A DNA stretch of 62,690 nucleotides, taken from an uncultured Pseudomonadota bacterium. Its GTDB lineage: Bacteria > Pseudomonadota > Gammaproteobacteria > Burkholderiales > SG8-39. Where the stretch lies: positions 1-62,690 of the forward strand of contig CAIVVS010000283.1 in the NCBI GenBank assembly GCA_903909415.1. The letters run 5' to 3'. The notes below the pieces were generated by a model, which was given only the letters and a program-made list of their open reading frames with translations, ran no database searches and had not been told where the DNA came from. A program made the translations under genes and the position numbers. The stretch's first letter is position 1. Every line of letters starts with the position of its first letter. Positions 9,104 to 17,801 of this stretch are shown piece after piece.

Positions 9104-11386
9104 ATGACTCCCCGGATCGCGCGCGCCGCAGTGCTAGTGCTGGCGCTGCCCATTGTCTTGCCGTCCGTCGCGCTCGCCGCTGACGACGGGCTGGGGCTGA
9201 AGCTGCAGCGCACGCTCGGCGGTCCGCCACAGGCCACGCGGGGGGACCTCCCGTCGTTCCTCTTTGCCGACCGCCTCGACGGCATCGCCAACAGGGAACT
9301 CACCGCGACCGGGAACGCCGAGTTCCGCAAGGGACACCTGTCCGTCCACGCGGATCGCATGCGCTACGACAGCCAGGCCGACGAGCTGTACGCCACCGGG
9401 TCGGTGCGCATCGAGCGCGGCACGGACGTGGTCACCGGCCCGTCATTGAAGTACCGGCCCTCGGACGCCACCGGTTGGTTCGAGCAGCCCGAGTACGTGA
9501 TCGCGCCCAAGCAGCGCGCGACGCTGGACCCCGTGGGCGCGCGCGGCGGCGCCGACCGCATGCAGTTCGAGGGCGCCGAGAAGTACCGGCTGTTCGGTGC
9601 CCTTTTCACCACCTGCAAGCCGGGCGACGACTCCTGGTACATGCGCGTCGGCGAGCTGGAACTGGACACCGCAAAGGGCGAGGGCATCGCGCGCGACGCC
9701 AAGCTGACCTTCCTCGGCGTCACCCTGCCCGGAATACCGTACGTGGACTTCCCGCTCAACAACCAGCGCAAGTCGGGGCTGCTCCCTCCCTTCATCGGCA
9801 CCAGCGGCAGGAACGGGGCCGAGATCACGCTGCCCTATTACTTCAACCTCGCACCCAACTACGACGCGACGTTGCTGCCGCGGGTGCTGGGCAAGCGGGG
9901 CTTGCAGCTCGGCGGCGAGTTCCGTTACATGGACCGGCACAACCTCAGCGACGTGCGCGCCGAGGTGCTGCCCAACGACCAGGTGCGCAACGCCACGCGC
10001 CAGGCCGTCACGGTCAACCACAACTACAGCGAAGGCAATGTCGCCGGCCTGCTGCGGCTGAACTACGTCTCGGACGACAACTATTTCCGCGACCTCTCGA
10101 GCCGGCTGAACATCGTGGCGCAGACCACGCTCCCGCGCGAGGGCCAACTGTCCTACTCGGGCTCGTGGTGGGAGGGCGGCACCTGGACGGCGATCGGGCG
10201 GGTGCAGCGGTTCCAGACCCTCCAGGATCCCGCCAACCCGGTGCCCATTCCCTACGACCGCGCGCCGCAAATGCTCTTTTCCGCCGGCAAGCAGGTCGTC
10301 GGCGGCATCGACTTCAACTTCAGCGGCGAGGCCGTGAGCTTCCTGCACCCGACGCAGGTGCTCGGGGTGCGCACGACGCAGTATCCGAGCATCTCGCTGC
10401 CGCTCATCACCCCGGGCGGATTCCTGACCCCGAAGGTCGGCGTGCATTCCACCCAGTACGGACTCGACCGCCAGGGCGCGGGCGTGCCCGACAGGCAGTC
10501 GCGCGCGGTGCCCATCGTCAGCGTCGATGGCGGCCTCGTGTACGAGCGCGACGTGCAGTTCCGCTCGCAGGAGTTCGTGCAGACGCTGGAGCCGCGCGCC
10601 TACTACGTGTGGATTCCCTACCGGGACCAGAGCAAGATTCCCGTGTTCGACAGTGCCCTGGCGGACTTCAACTACGCGTCGATCTTTTCCGAGAACCGGT
10701 TCGCCGGCGGCGACCGGATCGGGGACGCCAACCAGATCACCCTGGCGACGACGTCGCGGCTCATCTATCCCGGCAACGGCCAGGAACTGGTGCGCGGCAC
10801 GGTCGGGCAGCGCTACTATTTCCGCGACCAGCTGGTGGGCCTGACCGCCGCGACGCCGCCCACGACCAACCACAGCTCCGACTGGATCGCCTCGCTCGGC
10901 GGACGCCTGTCCCGTGAGTGGAGCATGGACTCCGGCGTGCAGTACAACCCGCGCGAGCGCCGCTACGAGCGCATCTCCCTGGGCGCGCGCTGGCAGCCGG
11001 GGCCCGGCCGGGTGCTGAATGCCGCCTACCGCTTCCTGCAGAACCAGGTCCACCAGGTGGACATCTCCGGCCAGTGGCCGGTCACGCGCGACTGGTACGC
11101 GGTGGCGCGCTACAACTACTCCATCAATGCCGGGCGTGTCGTGGAAGGCCTGTTCGGCGCCGAGTACGCCGGCGATTGCTGGTTTTTCCGCGTCGTGACG
11201 CAGCGTTTCGCCAGCGGAACCACGCTGGCCAGCAATACGCTATTCTTCCAAGTCGAGCTGAACGGTTTTTCGCGTTTCGGGTCGAACCCGCTGGAAGCGC
11301 TCAAGCGCAACGTCCCGGGTTACACGCGGCTCAACCAGATCCAGACCGCGGCTCCGGTGAACCCGGCCTTCGATTTCTTCGACTGA
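9104..11386 (+). CDS. lptD: LPS-assembly protein LptD
   Basis: Outer-membrane beta-barrel that inserts LPS into the outer leaflet with LptE. 760 residues from the ATG at 9104. Residues 1 to about 25 form a signal peptide ending ALAADD. An OstA/LptA-like N-domain follows (RMRYDSQADELYATGSVRI, KYRPSDATGWFEQP), then the barrel (GVTLPGIPYVDFPLNNQRKS; ends YRFLQNQVHQVDISGQWPV and FQVELNGFSRFG). Only two cysteines exist in the whole protein, C171 (TTCKPGDD) and C692 (GDCWFF), where E. coli LptD has four. They would form the single essential inter-domain disulfide. surA follows after 8 bases. Confidence 0.97.
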   Translation: MTPRIARAAVLVLALPIVLPSVALAADDGLGLKLQRTLGGPPQATRGDLPSFLFADRLDGIANRELTATGNAEFRKGHLSVHADRMRYDSQADELYATGSVRIERGTDVVTGPSLKYRPSDATGWFEQPEYVIAPKQRATLDPVGARGGADRMQFEGAEKYRLFGALFTTCKPGDDSWYMRVGELELDTAKGEGIARDAKLTFLGVTLPGIPYVDFPLNNQRKSGLLPPFIGTSGRNGAEITLPYYFNLAPNYDATLLPRVLGKRGLQLGGEFRYMDRHNLSDVRAEVLPNDQVRNATRQAVTVNHNYSEGNVAGLLRLNYVSDDNYFRDLSSRLNIVAQTTLPREGQLSYSGSWWEGGTWTAIGRVQRFQTLQDPANPVPIPYDRAPQMLFSAGKQVVGGIDFNFSGEAVSFLHPTQVLGVRTTQYPSISLPLITPGGFLTPKVGVHSTQYGLDRQGAGVPDRQSRAVPIVSVDGGLVYERDVQFRSQEFVQTLEPRAYYVWIPYRDQSKIPVFDSALADFNYASIFSENRFAGGDRIGDANQITLATTSRLIYPGNGQELVRGTVGQRYYFRDQLVGLTAATPPTTNHSSDWIASLGGRLSREWSMDSGVQYNPRERRYERISLGARWQPGPGRVLNAAYRFLQNQVHQVDISGQWPVTRDWYAVARYNYSINAGRVVEGLFGAEYAGDCWFFRVVTQRFASGTTLASNTLFFQVELNGFSRFGSNPLEALKRNVPGYTRLNQIQTAAPVNPAFDFFD

Positions 11387-11394
11387 AAGACCAC

Positions 11395-12756
11395 ATGTCG
11401 GCAAATTACCCGCGCGTGCCCCGTGGCACCTTGTGGAGTGCGGCGCGCATGGCGGCCACCCTCCTTGCGCTCGCCGCAACCGTCCCTTCGTCCATGGCAC
11501 AGGCTCCGGCCGAGCGCCAGTCCCCGCGGCGCATCGTCCTGCTGGACCGCATCATCGCCGTGGTCAACAAGGAGGTGATCACCGAGCGCGAGCTGGCCGA
11601 TCGCCTCCAGCGCGTGGAACTCGACCTGCGCAGCCGCGGAACCGCGCTGCCCGACTCGGCGCAGCTCCGCGGACAGGTCCTCGAGCGCCTGATCATGGAC
11701 CGCGTACAGACCCAGTTCGCGTCCGACCTGGGCGTGTCGGTGGACGACCTGCAGCTGGACCAGGCGGTCGCGCGCATCGCCGAGGCCAACAAGCTTCCCC
11801 TGCTTGAGTTCCGGCGCGCCATCGAGTCCGACGGCGTGCCCTTCGCCCGTTTCCGGGAGGAAGTGCGCCGCGAGATCGTGCTGCAGCGGCTGCGCGAGCG
11901 CGAGGTCGACTCGCGCATCTCGGTGGCGGAGAACGAAGTCGACCTTTACATGGCCGAGCAGGCGGACAAGCCCCCCGAGCGGCTGGAGTACAACCTGTCG
12001 CACGTGCTGGTGAGGGTGCCGGAGCAGGCCGGGCCGGAACTGATCGAGCAGCGCCGCGCGCGCGCCGAGGAGGCGGTGAAGCGCCTGCAGGGCGGCAGTG
12101 ACTTCGCGCAGGTGGCGGCGTCCTTCTCCGACGGACCGGATGCTTTGCAGGGAGGCTCGCTCGGTTGGCGCGGCGAGGACCGGCTCCCGGAACTGTTCGT
12201 CCAGGCGATGGCCAAGCTGAAGCCCGGGGAGTTGGCGCCGGTGCTGCGCAGCCCCGCCGGCTTCCACGTGCTCAAGCTGGTGGACCGGCGCGGTGCCGGC
12301 ACCGTGCGCGAGATCGAGCAGAACCGCGCCCGCCACATCCTCATCCGCGTCAACGAACTGGTGTCTGAGCCGGAGGCGCGCAGGCGCCTGGGCGGCCTGC
12401 GCGAGCGCATCGTCAACGGCGCGGATTTCGCGGAGCTGGCGCGCGCGCATTCGGATGACTCGACCGCCTCGCGCGGCGGGGACCTGGGGTGGGTCTACCC
12501 GGGCGACACGGTGCCCGACTTCGAGCGGGCGATGCGCGCGCTCAAGCCCGGCGAAGTCAGCGAGCCCGTGCGCTCGCCCTTCGGCTTCCACCTGATCCAG
12601 GTCGTCGAGCGGCGGGTCGCCGATGCGTCGGCCGAGCGCAAGCGCGTCGAGGCGCGCCGGGTGCTGCGCGAGCGCAAGGTCGACGAGGCCTACCAGGAGT
12701 GGCTGCGCCAGTTGCGCGACCGCGCCTACGTCGAGCTGCGCCTGGAAGACCGGTAG
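11395..12756 (+). CDS. surA: Periplasmic chaperone / peptidyl-prolyl isomerase SurA
   Basis: Outer-membrane-protein chaperone, here coupled to its client LptD. 453 residues. The N-terminal signal peptide ends around SSMAQA, then the SurA N-domain (IVLLDRIIAVVNKEVITERE) and two parvulin domains follow: LSHVLVRVPEQ...FAQVAASFSDGPDALQGGSLGW and ARHILIRVNEL...ADFAELARAHSDDSTASRGGDLGWV, each ending with the FGFH/GFHVLK element. The start is the ATG just after the lptD stop. An unstructured gap of about 40 bases separates it from pdxA. Confidence 0.97.
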   Translation: MSANYPRVPRGTLWSAARMAATLLALAATVPSSMAQAPAERQSPRRIVLLDRIIAVVNKEVITERELADRLQRVELDLRSRGTALPDSAQLRGQVLERLIMDRVQTQFASDLGVSVDDLQLDQAVARIAEANKLPLLEFRRAIESDGVPFARFREEVRREIVLQRLREREVDSRISVAENEVDLYMAEQADKPPERLEYNLSHVLVRVPEQAGPELIEQRRARAEEAVKRLQGGSDFAQVAASFSDGPDALQGGSLGWRGEDRLPELFVQAMAKLKPGELAPVLRSPAGFHVLKLVDRRGAGTVREIEQNRARHILIRVNELVSEPEARRRLGGLRERIVNGADFAELARAHSDDSTASRGGDLGWVYPGDTVPDFERAMRALKPGEVSEPVRSPFGFHLIQVVERRVADASAERKRVEARRVLRERKVDEAYQEWLRQLRDRAYVELRLEDR

Positions 12757-12797
12757 CGGCGCCGGCCCGCTCCCAGAGCCTGAGCGACGCCCGGCCC

Positions 12798-13778
12798 GTG
12801 TTCACCATCGCGCTTACCTGCGGCGAGCCCGCCGGGATCGGCCCCGACATCTGCGCCGCCATCGCCTCCGGGGACCGGACGCACCGGCTGGTCCTGGTTG
12901 GCGACCGCGACGTGCTCGCGGCGCGCGCGCGCGCGCTGGGGCTGGCGCTCGCGCTGCCGGACTACGACCCCGGTGGGCCGCGCGTGGCCGGTGCGAGCGT
13001 CCTGCACGTCCCCGTGGCAGTCCCGGTGTTGCCCGGGAAGCTGGACGCGCGCAATGCGCGCCAGGTGCTGGCCACGCTGGAGCGCGCCTGCGATGGCTGC
13101 ATGTCGGGCGAATTCGATGCCATGGTGACGGCGCCGGTCCAGAAGTCGGTGATCAACGATTCTGGCGTCGCATTCAGCGGGCACACCGAGTTCCTCGCCG
13201 AACGCGCCGGATCCCCGCAGGTGGTCATGATGCTTGCCGGAGGCGGCCTGCGCGTGGCCCTGGCCACCACGCACCTGCCGCTGCGCGCCGTGGCGGCGGC
13301 CATCAGCCGGGAACTGGTGGAGAGCGTGCTCGGAGTGCTCCATGCAGACCTGATCGCCCATTTCGGGATTGCGGCGCCGCGCATCCGCGTGGCCGGACTC
13401 AACCCGCATGCGGGCGAAGGCGGCCACCTGGGTGACGAGGAGATCCTTGCGATCGCGCCTGCTGTCGAGGCGGCGCGCGGGCGCGGCTGGCTGGTTGACG
13501 GCCCGTTGCCTGCGGACACGCTGTTCACGCCCGCCGCGCTGGAAGGCGTGGATTGCGTGCTGGCGATGTACCACGACCAGGGACTGCCGGTGCTCAAGCA
13601 CGCCGGTTTCGGCGAGGCCGTGAACATCACCCTCGGCCTGCCGTTCATCCGGACCTCCGTCGACCATGGAACCGCCCTGGACGTTGCCGGCACCGGCCGG
13701 GCCGGATCCGGCAGCTTGCGTGCGGCCATCGACGCGGCCGCCGCGATGGTCGTCGCGTCCCGCTCGCGCCGCCGGTGA
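12798..13778 (+). CDS. pdxA: 4-hydroxythreonine-4-phosphate dehydrogenase
   Basis: NAD-dependent oxidation step in vitamin B6 (pyridoxal phosphate) synthesis. 326 residues from a GTG at 12798, the only conventional start between the surA stop and the conserved TIALTCGEPAGIGPDI; a CTG 18 bases earlier is possible. Metal-binding histidines are present in FSGHTEFLAER, AGLNPHAGEGGHLG and AMYHDQGLPVLK. The C-terminal TSVDHGTALDVAGTG is also typical. The lptD-surA-pdxA-rsmA order is conserved in proteobacteria. Confidence 0.95.
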   Translation: MFTIALTCGEPAGIGPDICAAIASGDRTHRLVLVGDRDVLAARARALGLALALPDYDPGGPRVAGASVLHVPVAVPVLPGKLDARNARQVLATLERACDGCMSGEFDAMVTAPVQKSVINDSGVAFSGHTEFLAERAGSPQVVMMLAGGGLRVALATTHLPLRAVAAAISRELVESVLGVLHADLIAHFGIAAPRIRVAGLNPHAGEGGHLGDEEILAIAPAVEAARGRGWLVDGPLPADTLFTPAALEGVDCVLAMYHDQGLPVLKHAGFGEAVNITLGLPFIRTSVDHGTALDVAGTGRAGSGSLRAAIDAAAAMVVASRSRRR

Positions 13779-13791
13779 CGGCGTACCCACG

Positions 13792-14574
13792 ATGAGCGTG
13801 CAGGGACACGCGCCGCGCCGGCGCTTCGGGCAGAACTTCCTGGTGGACCGCGACGTCATCGAGGGAATCGTCCGCGCGGTGGACCCCCGCCCCGGTGAGT
13901 GCATCGTGGAGATAGGCCCCGGCCTGGGCGCGTTGACGGACCTGCTGCTCGCGCGGGCCGGGCGCCTGGATGTGATCGAGATCGACCGGGACCTGGCGGC
14001 GCGGCTGCGCATCGCGCACCCCGACGCCGCGCTGACGGTCCACGAGGCCGATGCGCTGCGGTTCGACTGGAACACGATTGCCGGCCCGTTACGGCTGGTC
14101 GGCAACCTGCCCTACAACGTGTCGACGCCGCTGCTGTTCCGCATCGCCGACCTCGCGAACCGCCTGCGGGATGCGCATTTCATGCTCCAGCGCGAGGTGG
14201 TGGACCGCATGGTCGCGGCGCCCGGCAGCGCCGAGTACGGGCGGCTTTCGGTGATGTTGCAGTACCGTTTCAGGATGGAGAAGGTGCTGGACGTTGGGCC
14301 CGATTCGTTCCGCCCGGCGCCCAAGGTCCGTTCCGCGGTCGTGCGGCTCGTGCCGCACCCGGTGGCGGGGGACGTGGATGTGGCCGTCCTGGCCGGCGTG
14401 GTGACCGCCGCCTTCACCAAGCGGCGCAAGATGCTGCGCAATGCGCTGGAGGGAGTCCTTCCCGACGGCGCCATCGCCGAAGCCGGCCTGGATCCGGCTT
14501 GCCGCCCTGAAACCGTCTCGCTGGAGCAGTTCGTCGCCTTGGCGAGGCTGGCGCGCCGACCCGCGGGTGAATAA
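13792..14574 (+). CDS. rsmA: 16S rRNA (adenine1518/1519-N6,N6) dimethyltransferase
   Basis: Dimethylates two adjacent adenosines in the helix-45 loop of 16S rRNA late in 30S assembly (KsgA). 260 residues. Motifs: RRRFGQNFLVD at the N-terminus, the SAM-binding CIVEIGPGLGALTDLLL, the catalytic GNLPYNVSTPLLF (NLPY), and FRPAPKVRSAVVRL followed by FTKRRKMLRNAL in the C-terminal domain. The start is the ATG at 13792, 13 bases after pdxA; in-frame readings further upstream run into pdxA. Confidence 0.97.
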   Translation: MSVQGHAPRRRFGQNFLVDRDVIEGIVRAVDPRPGECIVEIGPGLGALTDLLLARAGRLDVIEIDRDLAARLRIAHPDAALTVHEADALRFDWNTIAGPLRLVGNLPYNVSTPLLFRIADLANRLRDAHFMLQREVVDRMVAAPGSAEYGRLSVMLQYRFRMEKVLDVGPDSFRPAPKVRSAVVRLVPHPVAGDVDVAVLAGVVTAAFTKRRKMLRNALEGVLPDGAIAEAGLDPACRPETVSLEQFVALARLARRPAGE

Positions 14575-14663
14575 ATGCGGGAACTGTTCACAAAGCAGGC
14601 CGCGGGTGGCAGAATTTGCGGTTTAGGCCCTCGACGGGCCGCCAACCGCGGAGTGGACCGGCC

Positions 14664-15326
14664 ATGGGCCTGCTAGATGACCTGAAGAAACAGGCGGATA
14701 TCGTCAAGACGCAGCAGTCGGACCAGCAGTCGATGCGCGCCGAACACGTCAAGCTGGTCAATGAGCGCATGAACAAGGCGTTCCAGTACCTGAACGACCT
14801 GCTCAAGCAGCTCGCGGTGCTCAAGCCCGTGAACCCGACCCTGTTCTACATTCCCGGAGTGGGCGAGATCAAGGGCCTGGGTTTCGGCGAGTCGTTCATC
14901 GATTTCCGGCGCAAGCGCCTGGACAACATGGACGTGTATGACACCGTGTCGTTTTTCATCAAGTGGACCGGCGCCGCCCCGATGAGCCTGGATCGCGACA
15001 TGCCCGCCTCGATCCAGAAGGTCCGCGACGCGCTGTGGGCCGTGGGTATCAAGTTCACCGAGGAAGAGGTCAAGAACGACCGCGGTTCCCTGGTCAAGAC
15101 GCGCTTCAGCGTCCCTTCGGTGGTGGTCACCGACGTGACCATCCGTTCGGACTTCGACGCGGGACGCCTGGTGTTCGCCACCAAGAACCTGATGCGCCTC
15201 GGGCCGGAGGAGTTCATCGTCCCGGCCACGGAGATCGACGAGGCCTGCCTGGAGAATTTCGCCAAGCTGCTGCTGGGCCAGGCCAGCCAGTTCAAGAACT
15301 ACGCCGGGGGCCTGGTCCGCCGTTGA
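14664..15326 (+). CDS. Conserved protein of unknown function
   Basis: 220 residues, not recognised beyond a general sense that it is a betaproteobacterial conserved protein. No signal peptide or membrane helix is visible. The first 65 residues are charged and helical (GLLDDLKKQADIVKTQQSDQ, then KLVNERMNKAFQYLNDLLKQ), suggesting a coiled coil. The rest looks like a mixed alpha/beta domain with FGESFIDFRRKRLDNMD and a C-terminal ENFAKLLLGQASQFKNYAG. It is 89 bases after rsmA on the same strand and convergent with gloA. Function unknown. Confidence 0.85.
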   Translation: MGLLDDLKKQADIVKTQQSDQQSMRAEHVKLVNERMNKAFQYLNDLLKQLAVLKPVNPTLFYIPGVGEIKGLGFGESFIDFRRKRLDNMDVYDTVSFFIKWTGAAPMSLDRDMPASIQKVRDALWAVGIKFTEEEVKNDRGSLVKTRFSVPSVVVTDVTIRSDFDAGRLVFATKNLMRLGPEEFIVPATEIDEACLENFAKLLLGQASQFKNYAGGLVRR

Positions 15327-15372
15327 GGCGGACACCGGAGCGGGGCCACCCGCTCCGCGGGCCGCGGCACGC

Positions 15373-15756
15373 TCAGGGCCGCTGTATCAGTTCGATCTTG
15401 TAGCCGTCGGGGTCCTCGACGAAGGCGATCACCGTGGTGCCGTGCTTCATCGGGCCCGCGTCCCGCACCACCTTGCCGCCGCGCCCGCGGATCGCGGCGC
15501 AGGCCGCCGCCGCGTCGGGCACTGCGATGGCGACATGGCCGTAGCCGGTGCCCGGTTCGTAGGACGGCGTGTCCCAGTTGTGGGTGAGTTCCAGTACCGC
15601 GCCGTCGGACTCCTCGCCGTAGCCGACGAAAGCCAGGGTGAAGCGGCCGTCCGGGAAGTCCTTGCGCCGCAGCAGGCGCATGCCCAGCACCTCGGTGTAG
15701 AAGGCGATGGACTTCCCGAGGTCGCCCACGCGCAGCATGGTGTGCAGGATTCTCAT
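15373..15756 (-). CDS. gloA: Lactoylglutathione lyase (glyoxalase I)
   Basis: Converts the methylglyoxal-glutathione hemithioacetal to S-lactoylglutathione. 127 residues, usual for bacterial GloA. Vicinal-oxygen-chelate fold with metal-ligand segments [12 protein letters not shown] (His), [10 protein letters not shown] (Glu), [10 protein letters not shown] (His) and [13 protein letters not shown] (Glu). It is the last gene of the long minus-strand run and is convergent with the gene ending at 15326; the 46-base gap holds a GC hairpin (GGAGCGGG/CCGCTCC) without a T-tract. Confidence 0.96.
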   Translation of the reverse strand: MRILHTMLRVGDLGKSIAFYTEVLGMRLLRRKDFPDGRFTLAFVGYGEESDGAVLELTHNWDTPSYEPGTGYGHVAIAVPDAAAACAAIRGRGGKVVRDAGPMKHGTTVIAFVEDPDGYKIELIQRP

Positions 15757-15772
15757 GGCGTTCCTTGTGCGT

Positions 15773-16531
15773 TCAGAGGTCCGGCAGCTGCCGCGCCTGC
15801 ATGTGCAGCTCGCGGCGTGCCGCCTTGTAGTCAGGATACATGCGCCCGACCACCGCCCAGAAGCGTTTCGAGTGGTTCATCTCGCGCAGGTGCGCGAGCT
15901 CGTGGGCCACGACGTAGTCGACCAGGTGCGGCGGCATCAGCATCAGTTTCCAGTTGAGCAGGATGCGGCCCTGCCAGTTGCAGGTGCCCCAGAGCGTGCC
16001 CGCGTTGGACAGCCCGAGCTGGGGCGCCTGCAGTTCCGCCAGGGGGCGCAGCGCTTCCATCCTTCCCGCGAAGTGCTCAAGCGCCTGCTGCTTCACCCAG
16101 GCGAGCGTCCGCTCGCGCAGCGCCGGGTGGGTGGCGACCGAGGCCAGGCCCACTTCAAGCCTCGATCCGGACAGGCGCACATCGTCGCCCAGCGGGTGGG
16201 CGACCAGGCGCAGCTTGCGGCCCAGCATGGGCAGCAGCGCGCCATTTCGCCAGACGAAGGGAGGCGGAGCCTGCCGCGCCTGTTCCAGCATGCCTGCGAT
16301 CCAGCCCGCCTTCTCCCCCAGGAAGCCCTCGATCTCGCCCAGCGTCGTGCTGCGCGGCGCGCGTACCTCCACGCCATCCTTGAGCACCATGATGGCGATG
16401 GTGCGGCGGCGCTGCCGAACCAGCCGGTAGGCGATGGTGCCCGAATGCAGGCGGGCGGTGCGCGCCAGGTCACGCTCCCGGCCCTTTGCCACCGTAGCCG
16501 GGGGCGCGAACACCAGTTCGAGCTGGCTCAT
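15773..16531 (-). CDS. YgjP/SprT-like zinc metallopeptidase (DUF45)
   Basis: 252 residues. The C-terminal half carries the zinc motif [19 protein letters not shown] (HExxH plus a downstream His), and [20 protein letters not shown] precedes it, the pattern of the YgjP/DUF45 family. The N-terminal half is a beta-rich region ([16 protein letters not shown]). No signal peptide, so cytosolic. Its ATG overlaps the plsC stop as ATGA, so the two are translationally coupled. Substrate unknown. Confidence 0.88.
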   Translation of the reverse strand: MSQLELVFAPPATVAKGRERDLARTARLHSGTIAYRLVRQRRRTIAIMVLKDGVEVRAPRSTTLGEIEGFLGEKAGWIAGMLEQARQAPPPFVWRNGALLPMLGRKLRLVAHPLGDDVRLSGSRLEVGLASVATHPALRERTLAWVKQQALEHFAGRMEALRPLAELQAPQLGLSNAGTLWGTCNWQGRILLNWKLMLMPPHLVDYVVAHELAHLREMNHSKRFWAVVGRMYPDYKAARRELHMQARQLPDL

Positions 16532-17238
16532 CGCGGGCACAGGACGAGCATGCGCTGCTCGATCCAGTCCTCGACTTGCGCGTTGAGCGACTCCGGCGTG
16601 TGGCCGGCAGGGTCGATGGGAGCACCGACCTCGACGACGATCTCGCCCGGATGCTTGATGAACGCGTTCTTCGGCCAGAACAGGCCGGCGTTGTGCGCCA
16701 CCGGAACGACCTTGGCGCCCAGTTTGACCGCGAGCCATGCGCCACCGACGCGGTAGCGTCCGCGCCGACCCGGAGGCATGCGCGTACCCTCGGGGAACAT
16801 CGCGATCCAGAATCCCTGCGCCAGGCGCAGCGTGGCGGAGTCCGCCATGCGCCGCAGCGCGATCGCGCCGCGCGACCGGTCGATCGCGATCGGGCTCATC
16901 ATCGCCAGGCCCCAGCCGAAGAACGGGATGGCGAGCAGCTCGCGCTTGAGCACCAGCACCTGCGGCGGGAAGATCGCCTGGAAGGCCAGTGTCTCCCAGG
17001 CGGACTGGTGCTTGGACAGGATGATCGCGGGTTGCCCCGGCAGGTTCTCCAGTCCGACGACCCGGTAGCGGATGCCCAGCAGCACGGTGGCGAGCCACAC
17101 GACAATTCGCGACCAGCCGCTGATGACCCGGTAGCGCGCCATCGCGGGCAGGGGAAAACTGGCCATTGCGACCACGGAGTACGGCGGGGTGATGGCCACC
17201 AGCGCAAGCGCGAACAGCGTCGAGCGCAGCAGCTTCAC
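16528..17238 (-). CDS. plsC: 1-acyl-sn-glycerol-3-phosphate acyltransferase
   Basis: Second acylation in phosphatidic acid synthesis, at the inner membrane. 236 residues from a GTG at 17238, 10 bases after gmhB; no ATG is available before the conserved region. The N-terminus is hydrophobic (LFALALVAITPPYSVVAM and WLATVLLGIRYRVV). Catalytic motif I is SKHQSAWET (Hx4E form), with PIAIDRSRGAIALRR (motif II) and MFPEGTRMPPG (motif III). gmhB-plsC-metallopeptidase-gloA form a tight run. Confidence 0.95.
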   Translation of the reverse strand: MKLLRSTLFALALVAITPPYSVVAMASFPLPAMARYRVISGWSRIVVWLATVLLGIRYRVVGLENLPGQPAIILSKHQSAWETLAFQAIFPPQVLVLKRELLAIPFFGWGLAMMSPIAIDRSRGAIALRRMADSATLRLAQGFWIAMFPEGTRMPPGRRGRYRVGGAWLAVKLGAKVVPVAHNAGLFWPKNAFIKHPGEIVVEVGAPIDPAGHTPESLNAQVEDWIEQRMLVLCPR

Positions 17239-17248
17239 CGGCCGGCCT

Positions 17249-17782
17249 TCAAGGGCACAGCGCCATGGCCACCGCGTGCAGGTCGGCGAACACCTTCGTG
17301 CCCTCCGGCAGGCCGCCCTGGCGCCGCGTCTTCTCCCCTTTGCCGGTGAGCACCAGCATGGGCGCCGCGCCGACCGCGGCGGCCGCCTGCAGGTCGCGCA
17401 GCGAATCACCCACTGCGGGCACGCCTTCCAGGCGCATGTTCATCCTCTCGCCGATGGCGGCGAACATGCCGGGCGCCGGCTTCCGGCAGGGCGAGGCCGA
17501 CTGGTCGGTGTCCGGGCAGTAGAAGATCGCGTCGATGCGTCCGCCCGCCTGCGCCGCGGCCCGGTGCATCTTGCCGTGCATCGCGTTCAGCGTGGCCATG
17601 TCGAACAACCCGCGCCCTATGCCGGACTGGTTGGTGGCGACCACCACGCGGTAACCCGCCTGGGTGAGCCGGGCGATCGCCTCCAGGCTGCCGGGCAGCG
17701 GCTTCCATTCGTCGGGCGACTTGATGTACTGCGCGCTGTCGTGGTTGATCACGCCGTCGCGGTCCAGGATCGCGAGCTTCAT
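17249..17782 (-). CDS. gmhB: D-glycero-beta-D-manno-heptose 1,7-bisphosphate 7-phosphatase
   Basis: HAD-superfamily phosphatase in ADP-heptose synthesis for the LPS inner core. 177 residues. HAD motif I is AILDRDGVIN, motif II is VVVATNQSGI, the zinc loop with Cys residues is YCPDTDQSASPCRKPAPGM, and motif IV is AVGDSLRDLQAA. It lies 19 bases downstream of glyS; the glyQ-glyS-gmhB-plsC order is common in betaproteobacteria. Confidence 0.96.
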   Translation of the reverse strand: MKLAILDRDGVINHDSAQYIKSPDEWKPLPGSLEAIARLTQAGYRVVVATNQSGIGRGLFDMATLNAMHGKMHRAAAQAGGRIDAIFYCPDTDQSASPCRKPAPGMFAAIGERMNMRLEGVPAVGDSLRDLQAAAAVGAAPMLVLTGKGEKTRRQGGLPEGTKVFADLHAVAMALCP

Positions 17783-17801
17783 CGCGCGCGGCCTGCGCAG
17801 G

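Noticed and set aside
12489..12797. N-terminal extension of pdxA into surA
   Set aside because: The frame is open, but homology begins at TIALTCGEPAG; the upstream part is an out-of-frame reading of surA.
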